A DNA stretch of 59,097 nucleotides, taken from contig NZ_BBQT01000022.1 of assembly GCF_001570625.1 (NCBI RefSeq), positions 1-59,097 of the forward strand, in the 5' to 3' direction. The notes under the pieces are model-generated. The model did no database searches, was not told the DNA's origin, and saw nothing but the letters and a program-made list of their open reading frames with translations. Within the stretch, counting starts at the first letter, position 1. Each line of letters begins with the position of its first letter. Positions 16,796-25,016 of the stretch are shown piece after piece. Both the position numbers and the translations under genes were made by a program. Source of the DNA: Syntrophomonas wolfei subsp. methylbutyratica. GTDB taxonomy: Bacteria > Bacillota > Syntrophomonadia > Syntrophomonadales > Syntrophomonadaceae.

Positions 16796-17967
16796 AAGGA
16801 AAACAGGGTTTTGTACTTATTTTGTTAATCATTATTCCCGTGTTCATATCCGGCTGTTGGGATAGCATTGAGTTGAATAAATTATCGATCATATCCGGCC
16901 TGGGTTGGGATGTCGATGCAGATACAGGACAGGTTACCTTGACCTTTCAATCTATTATCCCCAGCGAGACAAAGGGTGCTGCCGGCAGCAGCGGAGATGG
17001 GGGGCAAAAAAGGGGTAACCCGCTTCATACTATTCAGTTGGACTCCAGCACCGGTTCTTCAGCTTATGATGCCTTAAACCGCTATTCCCAGCATAGTAGC
17101 CGCCGAACATTTTATCAACACACTCAGCTTTATATCCTCGGCCGCAGTGCTGCTGAACAGGGCATCTATCCATTTCTTGATTCAATAGCCAGGAATCCGA
17201 TTAACCGCCCCAATGTACTGATGGTAGTGTCAGAGAAAAAAGCTCGTGATATTCTAAGTATTCAGGATGGAATGGAGAGTATTCAGGCCATGGGAATGGC
17301 TGCTGAGATAAAGCTGTCAGCAGAATATTCCCAATACCCGGTGGTCACCTACCTGGAATTTGCCCAGCGCTTATTAAGCGAAACTACCGCTCCTCTCGCC
17401 CCTATGGTAGGCATTATTGAGCAAGCCGGTCCGGAAGGGGATAGCGTAAAAAAAACTCGCATAAACGGAACGGCAGTATTTAAAGGAGATAAGATGATAG
17501 GGCAACTAAATGAAGATGAATCAAGGGGTCTTTTGTGGGCTATTAACAAGATTAAAAAAGGATTCTTAGTAATTCCCGGAGCTAACCTGGAGATTGTTAC
17601 TGCCAAAAGTAAAATCATTCCTGAATTACAGGACGAGAAAATTAAAATTACTATTGCCATAGATGAAGAGTCCAACCTGCTGGAGTATGATGGCCACCGG
17701 GAGATAAGCTCCGACCTTCTGCAAGATTTGGAAAAGGGCCAGGCCCGGGAGATTGAGCGCCAGGTGATGGCAGCGGTTGAGAAATCCCAGGCATTAAATG
17801 CGGATGTTTTTGGCTTTGGGGACACGGTTCATCGTAAATATAAAAAAGAATGGCCCGTTCTAAAGGCGAGATGGGAGGATATTTATCCCTATATTGAAGT
17901 TGTGGTAAAGGTAAAAACTCATGTAAATGAAATTGGGGAAATTAATAAAGCATTAATGAGGGATTAA
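16792..17967 (+). CDS. gerC: Spore germinant receptor C subunit, lipoprotein (Ger(x)C family)
   Basis: This 391-residue protein has a signal peptide with a lipobox ending ISGC at residue ~20, then the conserved WDSIELN opening of Ger(x)C. The domains follow the usual order, with SRRTFYQHTQLYILG and the C-terminal helix KYKKEWPVLKARWEDIYP. It is anchored to the spore inner membrane by lipid and completes the A-B-C receptor. Here the order is A-C-B, with four bases of overlap upstream. Confidence 0.93.
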   Translation: MKGKQGFVLILLIIIPVFISGCWDSIELNKLSIISGLGWDVDADTGQVTLTFQSIIPSETKGAAGSSGDGGQKRGNPLHTIQLDSSTGSSAYDALNRYSQHSSRRTFYQHTQLYILGRSAAEQGIYPFLDSIARNPINRPNVLMVVSEKKARDILSIQDGMESIQAMGMAAEIKLSAEYSQYPVVTYLEFAQRLLSETTAPLAPMVGIIEQAGPEGDSVKKTRINGTAVFKGDKMIGQLNEDESRGLLWAINKIKKGFLVIPGANLEIVTAKSKIIPELQDEKIKITIAIDEESNLLEYDGHREISSDLLQDLEKGQAREIERQVMAAVEKSQALNADVFGFGDTVHRKYKKEWPVLKARWEDIYPYIEVVVKVKTHVNEIGEINKALMRD

Positions 17968-17990
17968 ATAAAAAAGCAGAGGTATGATCC

Positions 17991-19091
17991 ATGTCTTTGG
18001 AGAATGGTAAAATATCCAGTTTTCAATTAAGCGTATTAATAATCGGCTTTATTTTCGGCGCTTCGGTTATTATCGCTCCGGGGCAGGGAGCCGGGCATGA
18101 TGCCTGGATGGCGATTGCTTTAGGATTGACCGAGGGTTTGCTAATAGCCTGGATATTTACTGCCCTGGCCCGGCATTTTAAAGGTAAGACGCTGGTGGAA
18201 ATAAATTCTTTGGTCTACGGAAAAATTCTGGGCAACTTCATTTCTGTTCTATTTATCTGGTATCTGTTTCACCTGGGTGCCTTAGTTTTAAATAATTACT
18301 CCCGTTTTTTAGAATTGGAACTATACCCTGCAACTCCGAAAACACTTACTCTTATTCTAATTATGCTGGTCTGTGCCTCAAGCGTGCGCCGGGGGATCGA
18401 AGTATTGGCCCGATGCAGCTTAATATTAGTAACGCTTACTATTTTAATGGCAATCTTTGATACGCTCCTGGTAGTTCCGCATATGGACCTTCATAATTTG
18501 CTGCCTATTCTTGATATTCCCATAGGAAAGCTATTATGGACCAGTCATGCTACGGCCATCTTTCCCTTTGGAGACGCAGTAGCATTTTTAATGGTATTGG
18601 CTTTTGTTAATAAGCCCGAAAAAGGCCGTTCCGCTGTTTTCAAAGGTGTACTGATAGCGGGATTAGTTCTAATTGGGGTTGCCGTCCGCAATGCTGCCGT
18701 ATTAGGACAAATGAACCCAATTTATACTTATCCAACTTACATAACAGCACAAGTAATTGATGTTGGCGATGTTCTCACCAGAGTGGAAGTTTTGGTGGCC
18801 ATCAATTTAATTACCATGGGATTTTTCAAAATATCGGTGGCATATTATGGAGCGGTTTTGGGACTGGCCCAGGTCTTTAATTTGCGCAGTTACCGTCCTA
18901 TAATTCTTCCGATAGGGATTCTCATGGTGATATTGGCCCTAACCAATGTTAGCAATACCGCGGAAATGTTTGATTTTGCCAACAATGGCTACCCCATTTA
19001 TACCATTCCTTTTCAAATAGCCATTCCGCTTATTACGCTACTGGTGGCCAAACTGCGCAAGCTGCCTCAAATAGGGGGTGAGCAGGCATGA
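17991..19091 (+). CDS. gerB: Spore germinant receptor B subunit, permease (GerB family)
   Basis: This 366-residue polytopic protein has about ten hydrophobic segments and the endospore germination permease signature (FQLSVLIIGFIFGASVI at the N-terminus, then IAPGQGAGHDAW). GerB subunits resemble amino-acid permeases and bind the germinant. It overlaps a small membrane-protein gene by four bases. Confidence 0.93.
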   Translation: MSLENGKISSFQLSVLIIGFIFGASVIIAPGQGAGHDAWMAIALGLTEGLLIAWIFTALARHFKGKTLVEINSLVYGKILGNFISVLFIWYLFHLGALVLNNYSRFLELELYPATPKTLTLILIMLVCASSVRRGIEVLARCSLILVTLTILMAIFDTLLVVPHMDLHNLLPILDIPIGKLLWTSHATAIFPFGDAVAFLMVLAFVNKPEKGRSAVFKGVLIAGLVLIGVAVRNAAVLGQMNPIYTYPTYITAQVIDVGDVLTRVEVLVAINLITMGFFKISVAYYGAVLGLAQVFNLRSYRPIILPIGILMVILALTNVSNTAEMFDFANNGYPIYTIPFQIAIPLITLLVAKLRKLPQIGGEQA

Positions 19092-19297
19092 TTGCCCTGG
19101 TCCTTATTGGATTCGGAATGGTGGCCTTAATACAAATTCCTGGGTTGGTACGAAAACAATGGTGGCGGGAATTATTATGTTTTGCAGTTTTATTGTTTAT
19201 GGGTCTTATTCTTAGTGTGATGATATCTATGGGGATTGAAATACCTCCCGTAACCACAATAATTAACGAAACTATTACCGGGATGTTGGGTATGTGA
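19088..19297 (+). CDS. Small two-helix membrane protein in the ger operon (69 aa)
   Basis: This 69-residue protein has two hydrophobic helices (res ~1-17 and ~25-45). Its ATG overlaps the gerB stop by four bases, so it is made with the receptor. Some ger operons carry an extra small 'D' subunit with two membrane helices that modulates receptor sensitivity. This gene fits that pattern in size, topology and position, but no family motif was recognised. No terminator was found directly after it. Confidence 0.65.
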   Translation: MIALVLIGFGMVALIQIPGLVRKQWWRELLCFAVLLFMGLILSVMISMGIEIPPVTTIINETITGMLGM

Positions 19298-19435
19298 ATC
19301 TTCACTACCATATTCCGTTGCTATAATGTTGGATATGGAAGCAAGTACAATATTTGCCGATTTGCTGTTTGCTCCGCACCTCGTTAAGCCGTATACTGTA
19401 ATTGAAGGGATGACAGCTTTACCTTAATTGCTCTT

Positions 19436-19448
19436 AGACTTAGAGTCT
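19436..19448. promoter_or_regulatory. Possible LysR operator palindrome
   Basis: AGACT-TAG-AGTCT lies 23 bases before the LysR start codon. A dyad here could be an autoregulatory site, but it is short and unsupported by a second copy. Confidence 0.25.
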
Positions 19449-19470
19449 GTTTGGGGGAAAGGAGTCTGAG

Positions 19471-20343
19471 TTGACGATACGACATTTGAGAATATTAGTC
19501 GCAGTATATGATGAATTGAATATGACAGTTGCCGCCAGGAAACTATTTATGACACAACCCTCTATAAGCCAGGCAATTAAAGAATTGGAAAACTATTACG
19601 GGGTGGTTCTTTTTGAGCGGCTATCCCGGAAATTATATGTTACTGAAGCAGGAGAAAAAGCATATCAATACGCAACACATATCATCAAGCTTTTTGATGA
19701 ATTACAAGACAACCTTAAAGAAAATGCATCTCAGAAAAAGCTTGTAATAGGAGCTAATTATACCGTTGGCGCTGGCTTAATTCATAAATACATTGATAAT
19801 TTCAAGGGTTTATATCCCAATTCAGAAATTATGGTAATCGTAAATAATGCCTCAATTCTTATAGAAATGCTCCGGAAAAACGAACTGGATCTTGCCCTTA
19901 TGGAAGAAACAATTAATGAATCCGACTTGATAGAAGATTATTTTTATGAGGATCGCATCGTAATTGTTGCTGATCCGGAACATAGGCTTTTTGCCCAAAA
20001 AGAGCTGACTGCATACGATATAGTCAATGAACATCTCTTGTTGCGGGAAAAGGGCGCTGGTGTTAGAAATCTATTTGAATTAAGGATGAATCAGATGGGA
20101 TTGTTCATCAAACCCGATTGGGAAAGTACCAGCACTACAGCCTTAATTAATGCAGCAAAAAATAAGATGGGGATTGCGGTTTTGCCTTTTCAGCTGGCCA
20201 AAGAGCATATTGCTTCAGGTTCTTTAAAAGAACTTCCGGTAAAAGGCATGGATTTAAGCAGGAAACTGACAATTGTATATCATAAGAATAAGTTCATAAG
20301 CAGAGCCATGCAGGATTTTATACGAATATGTCATGAGCCATAG
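19471..20343 (+). CDS. LysR-family transcriptional regulator
   Basis: This 290-residue protein has an N-terminal LysR winged helix-turn-helix (res ~1-60, with AVYDELNMTVAARKLFMTQPSISQAIKELE) and a substrate-binding effector domain of usual length. The TTG start follows GGAAAGGAG. It is monocistronic and convergent with the molbindin gene, sharing a bidirectional hairpin. The effector is unknown. A role in molybdate or oxyanion control is possible only by proximity. Confidence 0.85.
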   Translation: MTIRHLRILVAVYDELNMTVAARKLFMTQPSISQAIKELENYYGVVLFERLSRKLYVTEAGEKAYQYATHIIKLFDELQDNLKENASQKKLVIGANYTVGAGLIHKYIDNFKGLYPNSEIMVIVNNASILIEMLRKNELDLALMEETINESDLIEDYFYEDRIVIVADPEHRLFAQKELTAYDIVNEHLLLREKGAGVRNLFELRMNQMGLFIKPDWESTSTTALINAAKNKMGIAVLPFQLAKEHIASGSLKELPVKGMDLSRKLTIVYHKNKFISRAMQDFIRICHEP

Positions 20344-20347
20344 AAAA

Positions 20348-20398
20348 AAGGCTTTGTAGTTTTCCAAGACACTTGTCCTAAATACCCACAAAGCCTTC
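20348..20398. terminator. Bidirectional hairpin between lysR and the molbindin gene
   Basis: AGGCTTTGT near 20348 pairs with ACAAAGCCT near 20389-20397 across a long loop, and A- and T-rich stretches flank it. It probably ends both convergent genes. Confidence 0.45.
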
Positions 20399-20426
20399 AA
20401 TAATAGTCTGGATATTCTTATTTGAT

Positions 20427-20843
20427 TTAGACCGCTATCATAACCGATGTAGCCTTAATCACCGCTTTTGCTTTAACTCCGGGCGCAATTCCCAGTTCCT
20501 TTATACCAAGCATTGAAATAGTGGCATAAAGTGTGCTCCCACCATCGGTTTTTACCGTTACGATGGCATTTACTGCACCTTCTTGAACATTTACAATTTC
20601 ACCGGCCAGTTGATTTCTGGCACTGAGCTTCATCTCTCCCAGACCAATCATTACTTCTGTAGCCTTAATAACGGCAATCGCCTCTTTGCCTGGGGCCAAT
20701 CCCAGTTCCTTTACAGCTTCCTTGGAAATAGTAGAAGTAAAGGTATCACCACCATCTGTTTTTAAAGCAACCATGCCATTAACTGTACCTTCCTGAATAG
20801 AAACGATTTTCCCTTTTAACTGATTTCTTGCACTAATATTCAT
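20427..20843 (-). CDS. Tandem molbindin (two Mop domains)
   Basis: This 138-residue protein consists of two ~68-residue Mop domains, each opening with (L)SARNQL.G.IV..QEG.VN and containing the KTDGG turn. Mop domains form beta-barrel oligomers that bind molybdate or tungstate. The chosen ATG at 20843 follows GGGAGG at nine bases; a longer upstream frame has no ribosome binding site. It should store or buffer oxyanion in the cytoplasm for molybdo- or tungsto-enzymes such as formate dehydrogenase. Confidence 0.9.
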   Translation of the reverse strand: MNISARNQLKGKIVSIQEGTVNGMVALKTDGGDTFTSTISKEAVKELGLAPGKEAIAVIKATEVMIGLGEMKLSARNQLAGEIVNVQEGAVNAIVTVKTDGGSTLYATISMLGIKELGIAPGVKAKAVIKATSVMIAV

Positions 20844-20986
20844 ATTTTTCCTCCCTTCTGCTGTCATTAGCAACAAATATATATTATGGTAATTACATAG
20901 TAGCATCCCATCCCTTATATAACAAATCATATATATTTATCATTATTATTGGTAAATACCTATAATAAGGTGAAATAAGCCCCCCG

Positions 20987-21763
20987 TTACCAGCCACGGC
21001 TGCTCCCGCCTCCGCCGGCTGAGCCGCCTCCCCCGAAGCTACCGCCGCCGCCACCAAAACCTCCGCCTCCATAATACCCGCCCCCACCATAATATCCTCC
21101 TCCGCCACTGCCGCCAGGCCCTCTACCCGAAGAACCTCTGCCGCGTGTTTTGCGGTATATGATATAAAGTATTATAAGTATGAAAATGATAGCAGGCCAG
21201 GACATTTCATCCTCCTCCTGGGCCACAGGTTTCTCACCACCGGAAGCAGGCTGGTAGGGGATATCATATTCTTGGGAAACTTCCTTTAATAAAGCATTAT
21301 AGGTATTAATAATTCCCGCATCATATTGTCCATTTTTAAAATATGGCATCAGGTTTTCATCCTGAATCCGGCCAGTTTTTCCGTCAGGCAGTACTCCCTC
21401 CAGGCCATAGCCTACTTCAATACGGCTTTTTCGCTCTTTCTGGGCAATTAGCAGTAAAACTCCATTATTCTTCTCTTTATCTCCTATACCCCATTGGCGA
21501 AAAAGCTCCAGGGAATAATCCTCCAGGACTGCATCTTCCCCGATAGTAGGCACCGTAACCACTACGATCTGGGCCGAGGTCTTTTGCTGCAGGTTCTTAC
21601 TGGTATTTATTATGGCATTCTCGCTTTCTTCGGAAAGCATGTCGGCTTGATCGAGACAGTAGAAATTGCGGTCAGGCTGGGGCAAGTCCATAGCCGCAAT
21701 AGCTGAGGCTGTGGATAACAGCAGCGTCATCGCAGCTGCCAGTATAAAAAAAGCTTTACGCAT
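20987..21763 (-). CDS. TPM-domain membrane protein with Gly-rich tail (YgcG-like)
   Basis: This 258-residue protein has a signal peptide (~res 1-23), a TPM domain (~30-165, with NGVLLLIAQKERKSRIEVGYGLEG), one transmembrane helix (~190-208) and a long Gly/Ser/Tyr tail ending GWstop after many GGGG repeats. TPM proteins sit in the membrane with LemA, their gene partner here 64 bases upstream. Their function is thought to involve membrane-protein or photosystem repair in other lineages. Here it is unknown. Confidence 0.85.
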   Translation of the reverse strand: MRKAFFILAAAMTLLLSTASAIAAMDLPQPDRNFYCLDQADMLSEESENAIINTSKNLQQKTSAQIVVVTVPTIGEDAVLEDYSLELFRQWGIGDKEKNNGVLLLIAQKERKSRIEVGYGLEGVLPDGKTGRIQDENLMPYFKNGQYDAGIINTYNALLKEVSQEYDIPYQPASGGEKPVAQEEDEMSWPAIIFILIILYIIYRKTRGRGSSGRGPGGSGGGGYYGGGGYYGGGGFGGGGGSFGGGGSAGGGGSSRGW

Positions 21764-21827
21764 ATAATCATCTCCTGACGCTAAATGGAGTAAGGAACAA
21801 CTGGAAGCATTTCCTTAAAACTCTGGT

Positions 21828-22385
21828 CTAAAAATTAACCTGGGGTACTTCCTGGGCTCCCTCCTGGGCTTTGTAGTAATCCCGGGCCGCAAAACCGCCC
21901 ATGCCGGCTAACATATTGGCCGGGAACTTCTTAATTCGGGTATTGTAATCCCGAACCGCTTCATTATAATCCCGGCGTGCTACCGCCAAACGATTTTCGG
22001 TTCCGGCCAGTTCATCTGCCAGTTGACGGAAGTTGGCATCCGACTTTAAAGCCGGGTATCTTTCCACCACAACCAGCAAACGACTGAGCGCCGTACTCAA
22101 TTCGGCATCGGCCTGAGCTTTTTCTCCCACTGAATTTGCTCCCGCCAGTTTGCTGCGGGCTTCGGCCACCTGGGTAAATATTTCTTTTTCCTGGGCAGCA
22201 TAGGCTTTGGTAGTGCTAACCAAATTGGGAATCAGGTCAGAGCGTCTTTGCAGTTGAGTATCGATATCCCCCCACTTGTTGTCGATGCGTTCGTTGGCAG
22301 TGATCATGCCATTATAGGTGGAAATACCCGCAACCAGCATGATGAGCAAAACCGCCAGCACAATTAACAGAGTCCGATTTTTCAC
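21828..22385 (-). CDS. lemA: LemA family protein
   Basis: This 185-residue protein has one N-terminal transmembrane helix and the LemA coiled-coil core (NERIDNKWGDIDTQLQRR ... DLIPNLVSTTKAYAA, then FPANMLAGMGG near the end). The GTG at 22385 is preferred because GGGGAGG lies eight bases upstream and the resulting length fits the family. It forms a two-gene operon with the TPM protein, a common arrangement. The function of LemA is not established. Confidence 0.9.
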   Translation of the reverse strand: MKNRTLLIVLAVLLIMLVAGISTYNGMITANERIDNKWGDIDTQLQRRSDLIPNLVSTTKAYAAQEKEIFTQVAEARSKLAGANSVGEKAQADAELSTALSRLLVVVERYPALKSDANFRQLADELAGTENRLAVARRDYNEAVRDYNTRIKKFPANMLAGMGGFAARDYYKAQEGAQEVPQVNF

Positions 22386-22702
22386 AGATTTTACCTCCCC
22401 TTCAAACAATATCTCTAACAAGTCTAATTGTATAATATTCATTTAAGCTATTAAAGACTAATCAGAAAAGTTTGGAGTGAGGGGATACTGCCTGGCTGAT
22501 TCTGTTGGCTTCTGAATCTCCGGGTGCTGGGGGTGGAATTTAACCATAGCAAGGTGTGAGAGGTCATTTAACGTGAAAATACTTTTTCATTTCATCGCTA
22601 TTTGTATCGCCGGCGGTAGCGGCAAGATGCAGGCTAACGTGAAATACCAGGGCTTTCTGTTGTATAATGGTTATGAACTAATCAAGCGGAGGAGTGATAT
22701 TT
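22386..22702. other. Intergenic region between lemA and the S-layer gene
   Basis: It holds the lemA 5' side and the S-layer gene's promoter (22639-22668), which is almost identical to the BREX promoter region. No coding frame with a ribosome binding site was found. Confidence 0.4.
22639..22668 (+). promoter_or_regulatory. Predicted promoter of the S-layer gene, near-duplicate of the BREX promoter
   Basis: -35-like GTGAAA (22639/40-22645) and a perfect -10 TATAAT (22663-22668). About 42 bases (22634-22675) match 24905-24947 with only a few differences. Confidence 0.5.
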
Positions 22703-23749
22703 ATGGCTATCCGGAGAAAATGGATAGTATTTATTACGATGCTTATTGCTGCACTGGCTATAATGTTTTTTTCGCCAACCCAGGTTTTGGCCGATACTGA
22801 TATAAAAGTAAGGATATGTGATCCTGACCGCATTAATGATGAGGGAGATGCGCAGGAGGGCAATACCATAAACCAGGTTTTATCTGCGCCCACGGTTTCC
22901 TATGGGGAAAACAGAGAGCTGGGCAGCGTACAGATTACTGGAAAAGCAGGTGTAGCGGTTCCGCTGTCAGAGGGGCAGAAGATAATGGTCATACTCCCCT
23001 GGGGAATCAGCTATATGCAGGTTCCCGATGAATCCAACTACCGCAATTATGTGGAATGGCCGGAGCAGTTCGAGGGGAAGAAGAATCAGATTTGTGATTC
23101 TGCCGCTAAGCCCGGGGTTAGCTTTATCGCTGCTGCTCCTCGTTCTCTGACCATTGAACTCAGCCATCTTGACAGCAGCGGTGATATCATGGTGATTAAT
23201 TTTCTCTTTAACCAGGACAATTACAGCAAAACCCGGATAGCTTCCTTTGTTGAAATAGCAGAAGAATATCTGGAAGACCGGGAAGGGGAAATCAGCCGCC
23301 GGGAATTTTTTACCCATCTAGCCCGGTTGGCCGGATCGTTTTCCGCCTCGCCACTAAAGTCCATTAATGGAAATATAGTAGCTGCTGATTTATTTGCTGA
23401 TATCAGTAAAGAACAAGCAGATATTGATAGAATTCTCCCCTTGATTGAGGGGGGCTTGGTGAAGGGCTATGCAGGAGGGGTTTTGCAACCCGAGCAAAGT
23501 ATTTCACGAGCCGAAGCAGCCCATTTGGCAGGTACGCTATTTGGAGTTGCTGCATCGGAGCCCGCGCCCTTTAAGGATTCTTTGCCTGAGTGGGCGCAAA
23601 AGGGAATCAATAAGGCTTATGCAGCCAGGATTATCCAGGGCTATCCTGATGGAAGCTTTCAGGCTGGCAACCCTTTGAGCAAAGCCGAAGCTATCATAAT
23701 TCTGCAAAACTGCCTGGAAAGATATAGTAAATTCCCATTGTTAAATTAA
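22703..23749 (+). CDS. S-layer homology (SLH) domain protein
   Basis: This 348-residue exported protein has an N-terminal signal peptide (cleavage likely after VLA, ~res 31), a unique region, and two SLH-like repeats near the C-terminus (LIEGGLVKGYAGGVLQPEQSISRAEAAHLA and INKAYAARIIQGYPDGSFQAGNPLSKAEAI). SLH repeats bind secondary cell-wall polymers. The ATG at 22703 is chosen for GGAGGA ending ten bases upstream; a GTG at 22694 would overlap that site. Its role may be surface attachment or envelope integrity. Confidence 0.8.
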   Translation: MAIRRKWIVFITMLIAALAIMFFSPTQVLADTDIKVRICDPDRINDEGDAQEGNTINQVLSAPTVSYGENRELGSVQITGKAGVAVPLSEGQKIMVILPWGISYMQVPDESNYRNYVEWPEQFEGKKNQICDSAAKPGVSFIAAAPRSLTIELSHLDSSGDIMVINFLFNQDNYSKTRIASFVEIAEEYLEDREGEISRREFFTHLARLAGSFSASPLKSINGNIVAADLFADISKEQADIDRILPLIEGGLVKGYAGGVLQPEQSISRAEAAHLAGTLFGVAASEPAPFKDSLPEWAQKGINKAYAARIIQGYPDGSFQAGNPLSKAEAIIILQNCLERYSKFPLLN

Positions 23750-23876
23750 TACTAAATCTATTTGACATATGTTTTCATAGAATCGAATTCTTCAGCCAAC
23801 TGTTCTACTGAGCCTGAAACATATCCATATATTTACTATAATGAAACAAGCATCTAAATCAAGCAGGTGAAGCCAG

Positions 23877-24173
23877 GTGGAAAAATCGATATTAGTACAA
23901 CTGCAAAAAGACAGAGACTTAATTAAACAAATTGCCGGAAAACATGGAGCAAGGGCTATAAGAATATTTGGCTCTGTGGCTAGAAAAGAAGAGCAAGCAG
24001 ATAGCGATATTGACCTGCTGGTTGAATTTGATGAAAACGCTTCATTGTTTGATTTAATAAATCTGAAACTGGATCTTGAAGAAATATATAATCGCAAAGT
24101 GGATATTGTTACTCCTGATTCACTACACAAAAAAATCGCAGTTTCTATAATGAATGAGGCAATTACATTATGA
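23877..24173 (+). CDS. mntA: MntA-like nucleotidyltransferase antitoxin
   Basis: This 98-residue minimal nucleotidyltransferase has the GSX10DxD motif (GS at 32-33, DID at 44-46) and a downstream conserved Asp in KVDIV. MntA proteins AMPylate and neutralise the partner HEPN RNase HepT. The GTG start lies six bases after AGGTGA. It overlaps the hepT start by four bases. Because hepT is frameshifted here, the antitoxin may now be orphaned. Confidence 0.85.
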   Translation: MEKSILVQLQKDRDLIKQIAGKHGARAIRIFGSVARKEEQADSDIDLLVEFDENASLFDLINLKLDLEEIYNRKVDIVTPDSLHKKIAVSIMNEAITL

Positions 24174-24495
24174 AAAATGACCTGTTGTATATCGAACACA
24201 TATTAACAAGTATAAATAAGATTGAACAATACAGCAGTTCCGGTAAAATGCTTTTATGAGTTCGCCAATTATTCAAGACGCAGTGATTAGAAACCTGGAG
24301 ATCATTGGCGAGGCCACCAAAAAGTTATCTTCGCAATTTAGACAGGAAAACCCACAGATACCCCGGAAACAGATGGCCGCCATGAGAGATGTCTTAATTC
24401 ATGATTATATGGGGGTTGATCTCAAAATAATTTGGAACATTATTATAAGAGAACTACCCCCAGTAAAAAATGCTTTAAACCAAATAATTTGCTGA
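24170..24495 (+). pseudogene. hepT: HepT-like HEPN toxin gene with a single-base frameshift
   Basis: The first frame (24170-24259) encodes the family's opening MKNDLLYIEHIL and then stops. The second frame (from 24256) encodes the rest, with IQDAVIRNLEIIGEATKKL and the RX4HXY RNase motif RDVLIHDY. One base missing in the A-run at 24245-24248 explains the break: adding one A restores GKNAFMSSPIIQDAV and a protein of ~109 residues, usual for HepT. The catalytic motif is intact but lies after the break, so the toxin should be inactive unless ribosomal or transcriptional slippage on the A-run restores it. The loss could also be a sequencing error. Confidence 0.8.
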
Positions 24496-24535
24496 TATAA
24501 TCAAAATATAGCTGTTTAAGGTAAGGAGCGATACC

Positions 24536-24742
24536 ATGAAACTGCCGATAATAATAACCCCGGGAGAAAGTGGCTGGATCATTGCGGAATGTCCAGCCAT
24601 TCCAGGTTGTATTTCTCAAGGGAAAACAAAAGAAGAAGCAATTGAAAATATTAAAGAAGCAATCGAAGGTTGTATTCAGGTAAGAAAAGAAATGGGGTTA
24701 CCGCCAGTGGAAGAAATTGCGGAATTGGAGGTTGCCTTATAG
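24536..24742 (+). CDS. hicB: HicB-like antitoxin
   Basis: This 68-residue protein has the HicB partial RNase H-like fold (…ESGWIIAECPAIPGCISQGKTKEEAIENIKEAIEGC…). It has no added DNA-binding C-terminal domain. HicB normally neutralises the HicA mRNA interferase. Its stop codon is directly followed by the ATG of a truncated hicA. Some HicB-like solo proteins also exist. The ribosome binding site is AAGGAG. Confidence 0.8.
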   Translation: MKLPIIITPGESGWIIAECPAIPGCISQGKTKEEAIENIKEAIEGCIQVRKEMGLPPVEEIAELEVAL

Positions 24743-24823
24743 ATGCCACCCATTCCGGTAATTTCAGGGCAGAAAGCGTTAAGAGCCTTTACCCGAGCAG
24801 GATGGGTTTATGTGCACAACTAA
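24743..24823 (+). pseudogene. hicA: Truncated HicA toxin remnant (26 aa)
   Basis: The frame begins MPPIPVISGQKALRAFTRAG, the usual HicA opening, and stops at TAA 24821. Full HicA is ~60-75 residues and its catalytic His, found in a GSH motif, lies after the break. Here the region after the stop runs straight into a terminator, so the toxin is gone. A displaced frame after the stop (VKQGSSYAP) may be the degenerate rest. Confidence 0.7.
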
Positions 24824-24836
24824 ATTTGTCAAACAG

Positions 24837-24864
24837 GGGAGTAGTTATGCTCCCTTTTATTTTT
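24837..24864 (+). terminator. Rho-independent terminator after hicBA
   Basis: GGGAG (24837-24841) pairs with CTCCC (24850-24854), followed by TTTTATTTTT. It insulates the toxin-antitoxin region from BREX. Confidence 0.65.
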
Positions 24865-24909
24865 TACCTGCTATCAGCTCGGCATATTTCGCTATTTGGC
24901 TCATTTAAC

Positions 24910-24939
24910 ATGAAATACCAGGGTATTTTGTTGTATAAT
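24910..24939 (+). promoter_or_regulatory. Predicted BREX operon promoter
   Basis: -35-like ATGAAA (24910-24915) and -10 TATAAT (24934-24939), 18 bases apart. The region 24905-24947 is a near-duplicate of 22634-22675, upstream of the S-layer gene. Confidence 0.55.
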
Positions 24940-25016
24940 GGTTATGATTTGACCACCCATCAGGCCGGGCCTGGAATTACCCATTTTCCATTATTCATAT
25001 TGTTGGAGTGGAATTA

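Noticed and set aside
19326-19427. 33-aa frame upstream of the LysR gene
   Set aside because: An ATG-to-stop frame exists, but no ribosome binding site, no conserved motif and it covers the LysR promoter region.
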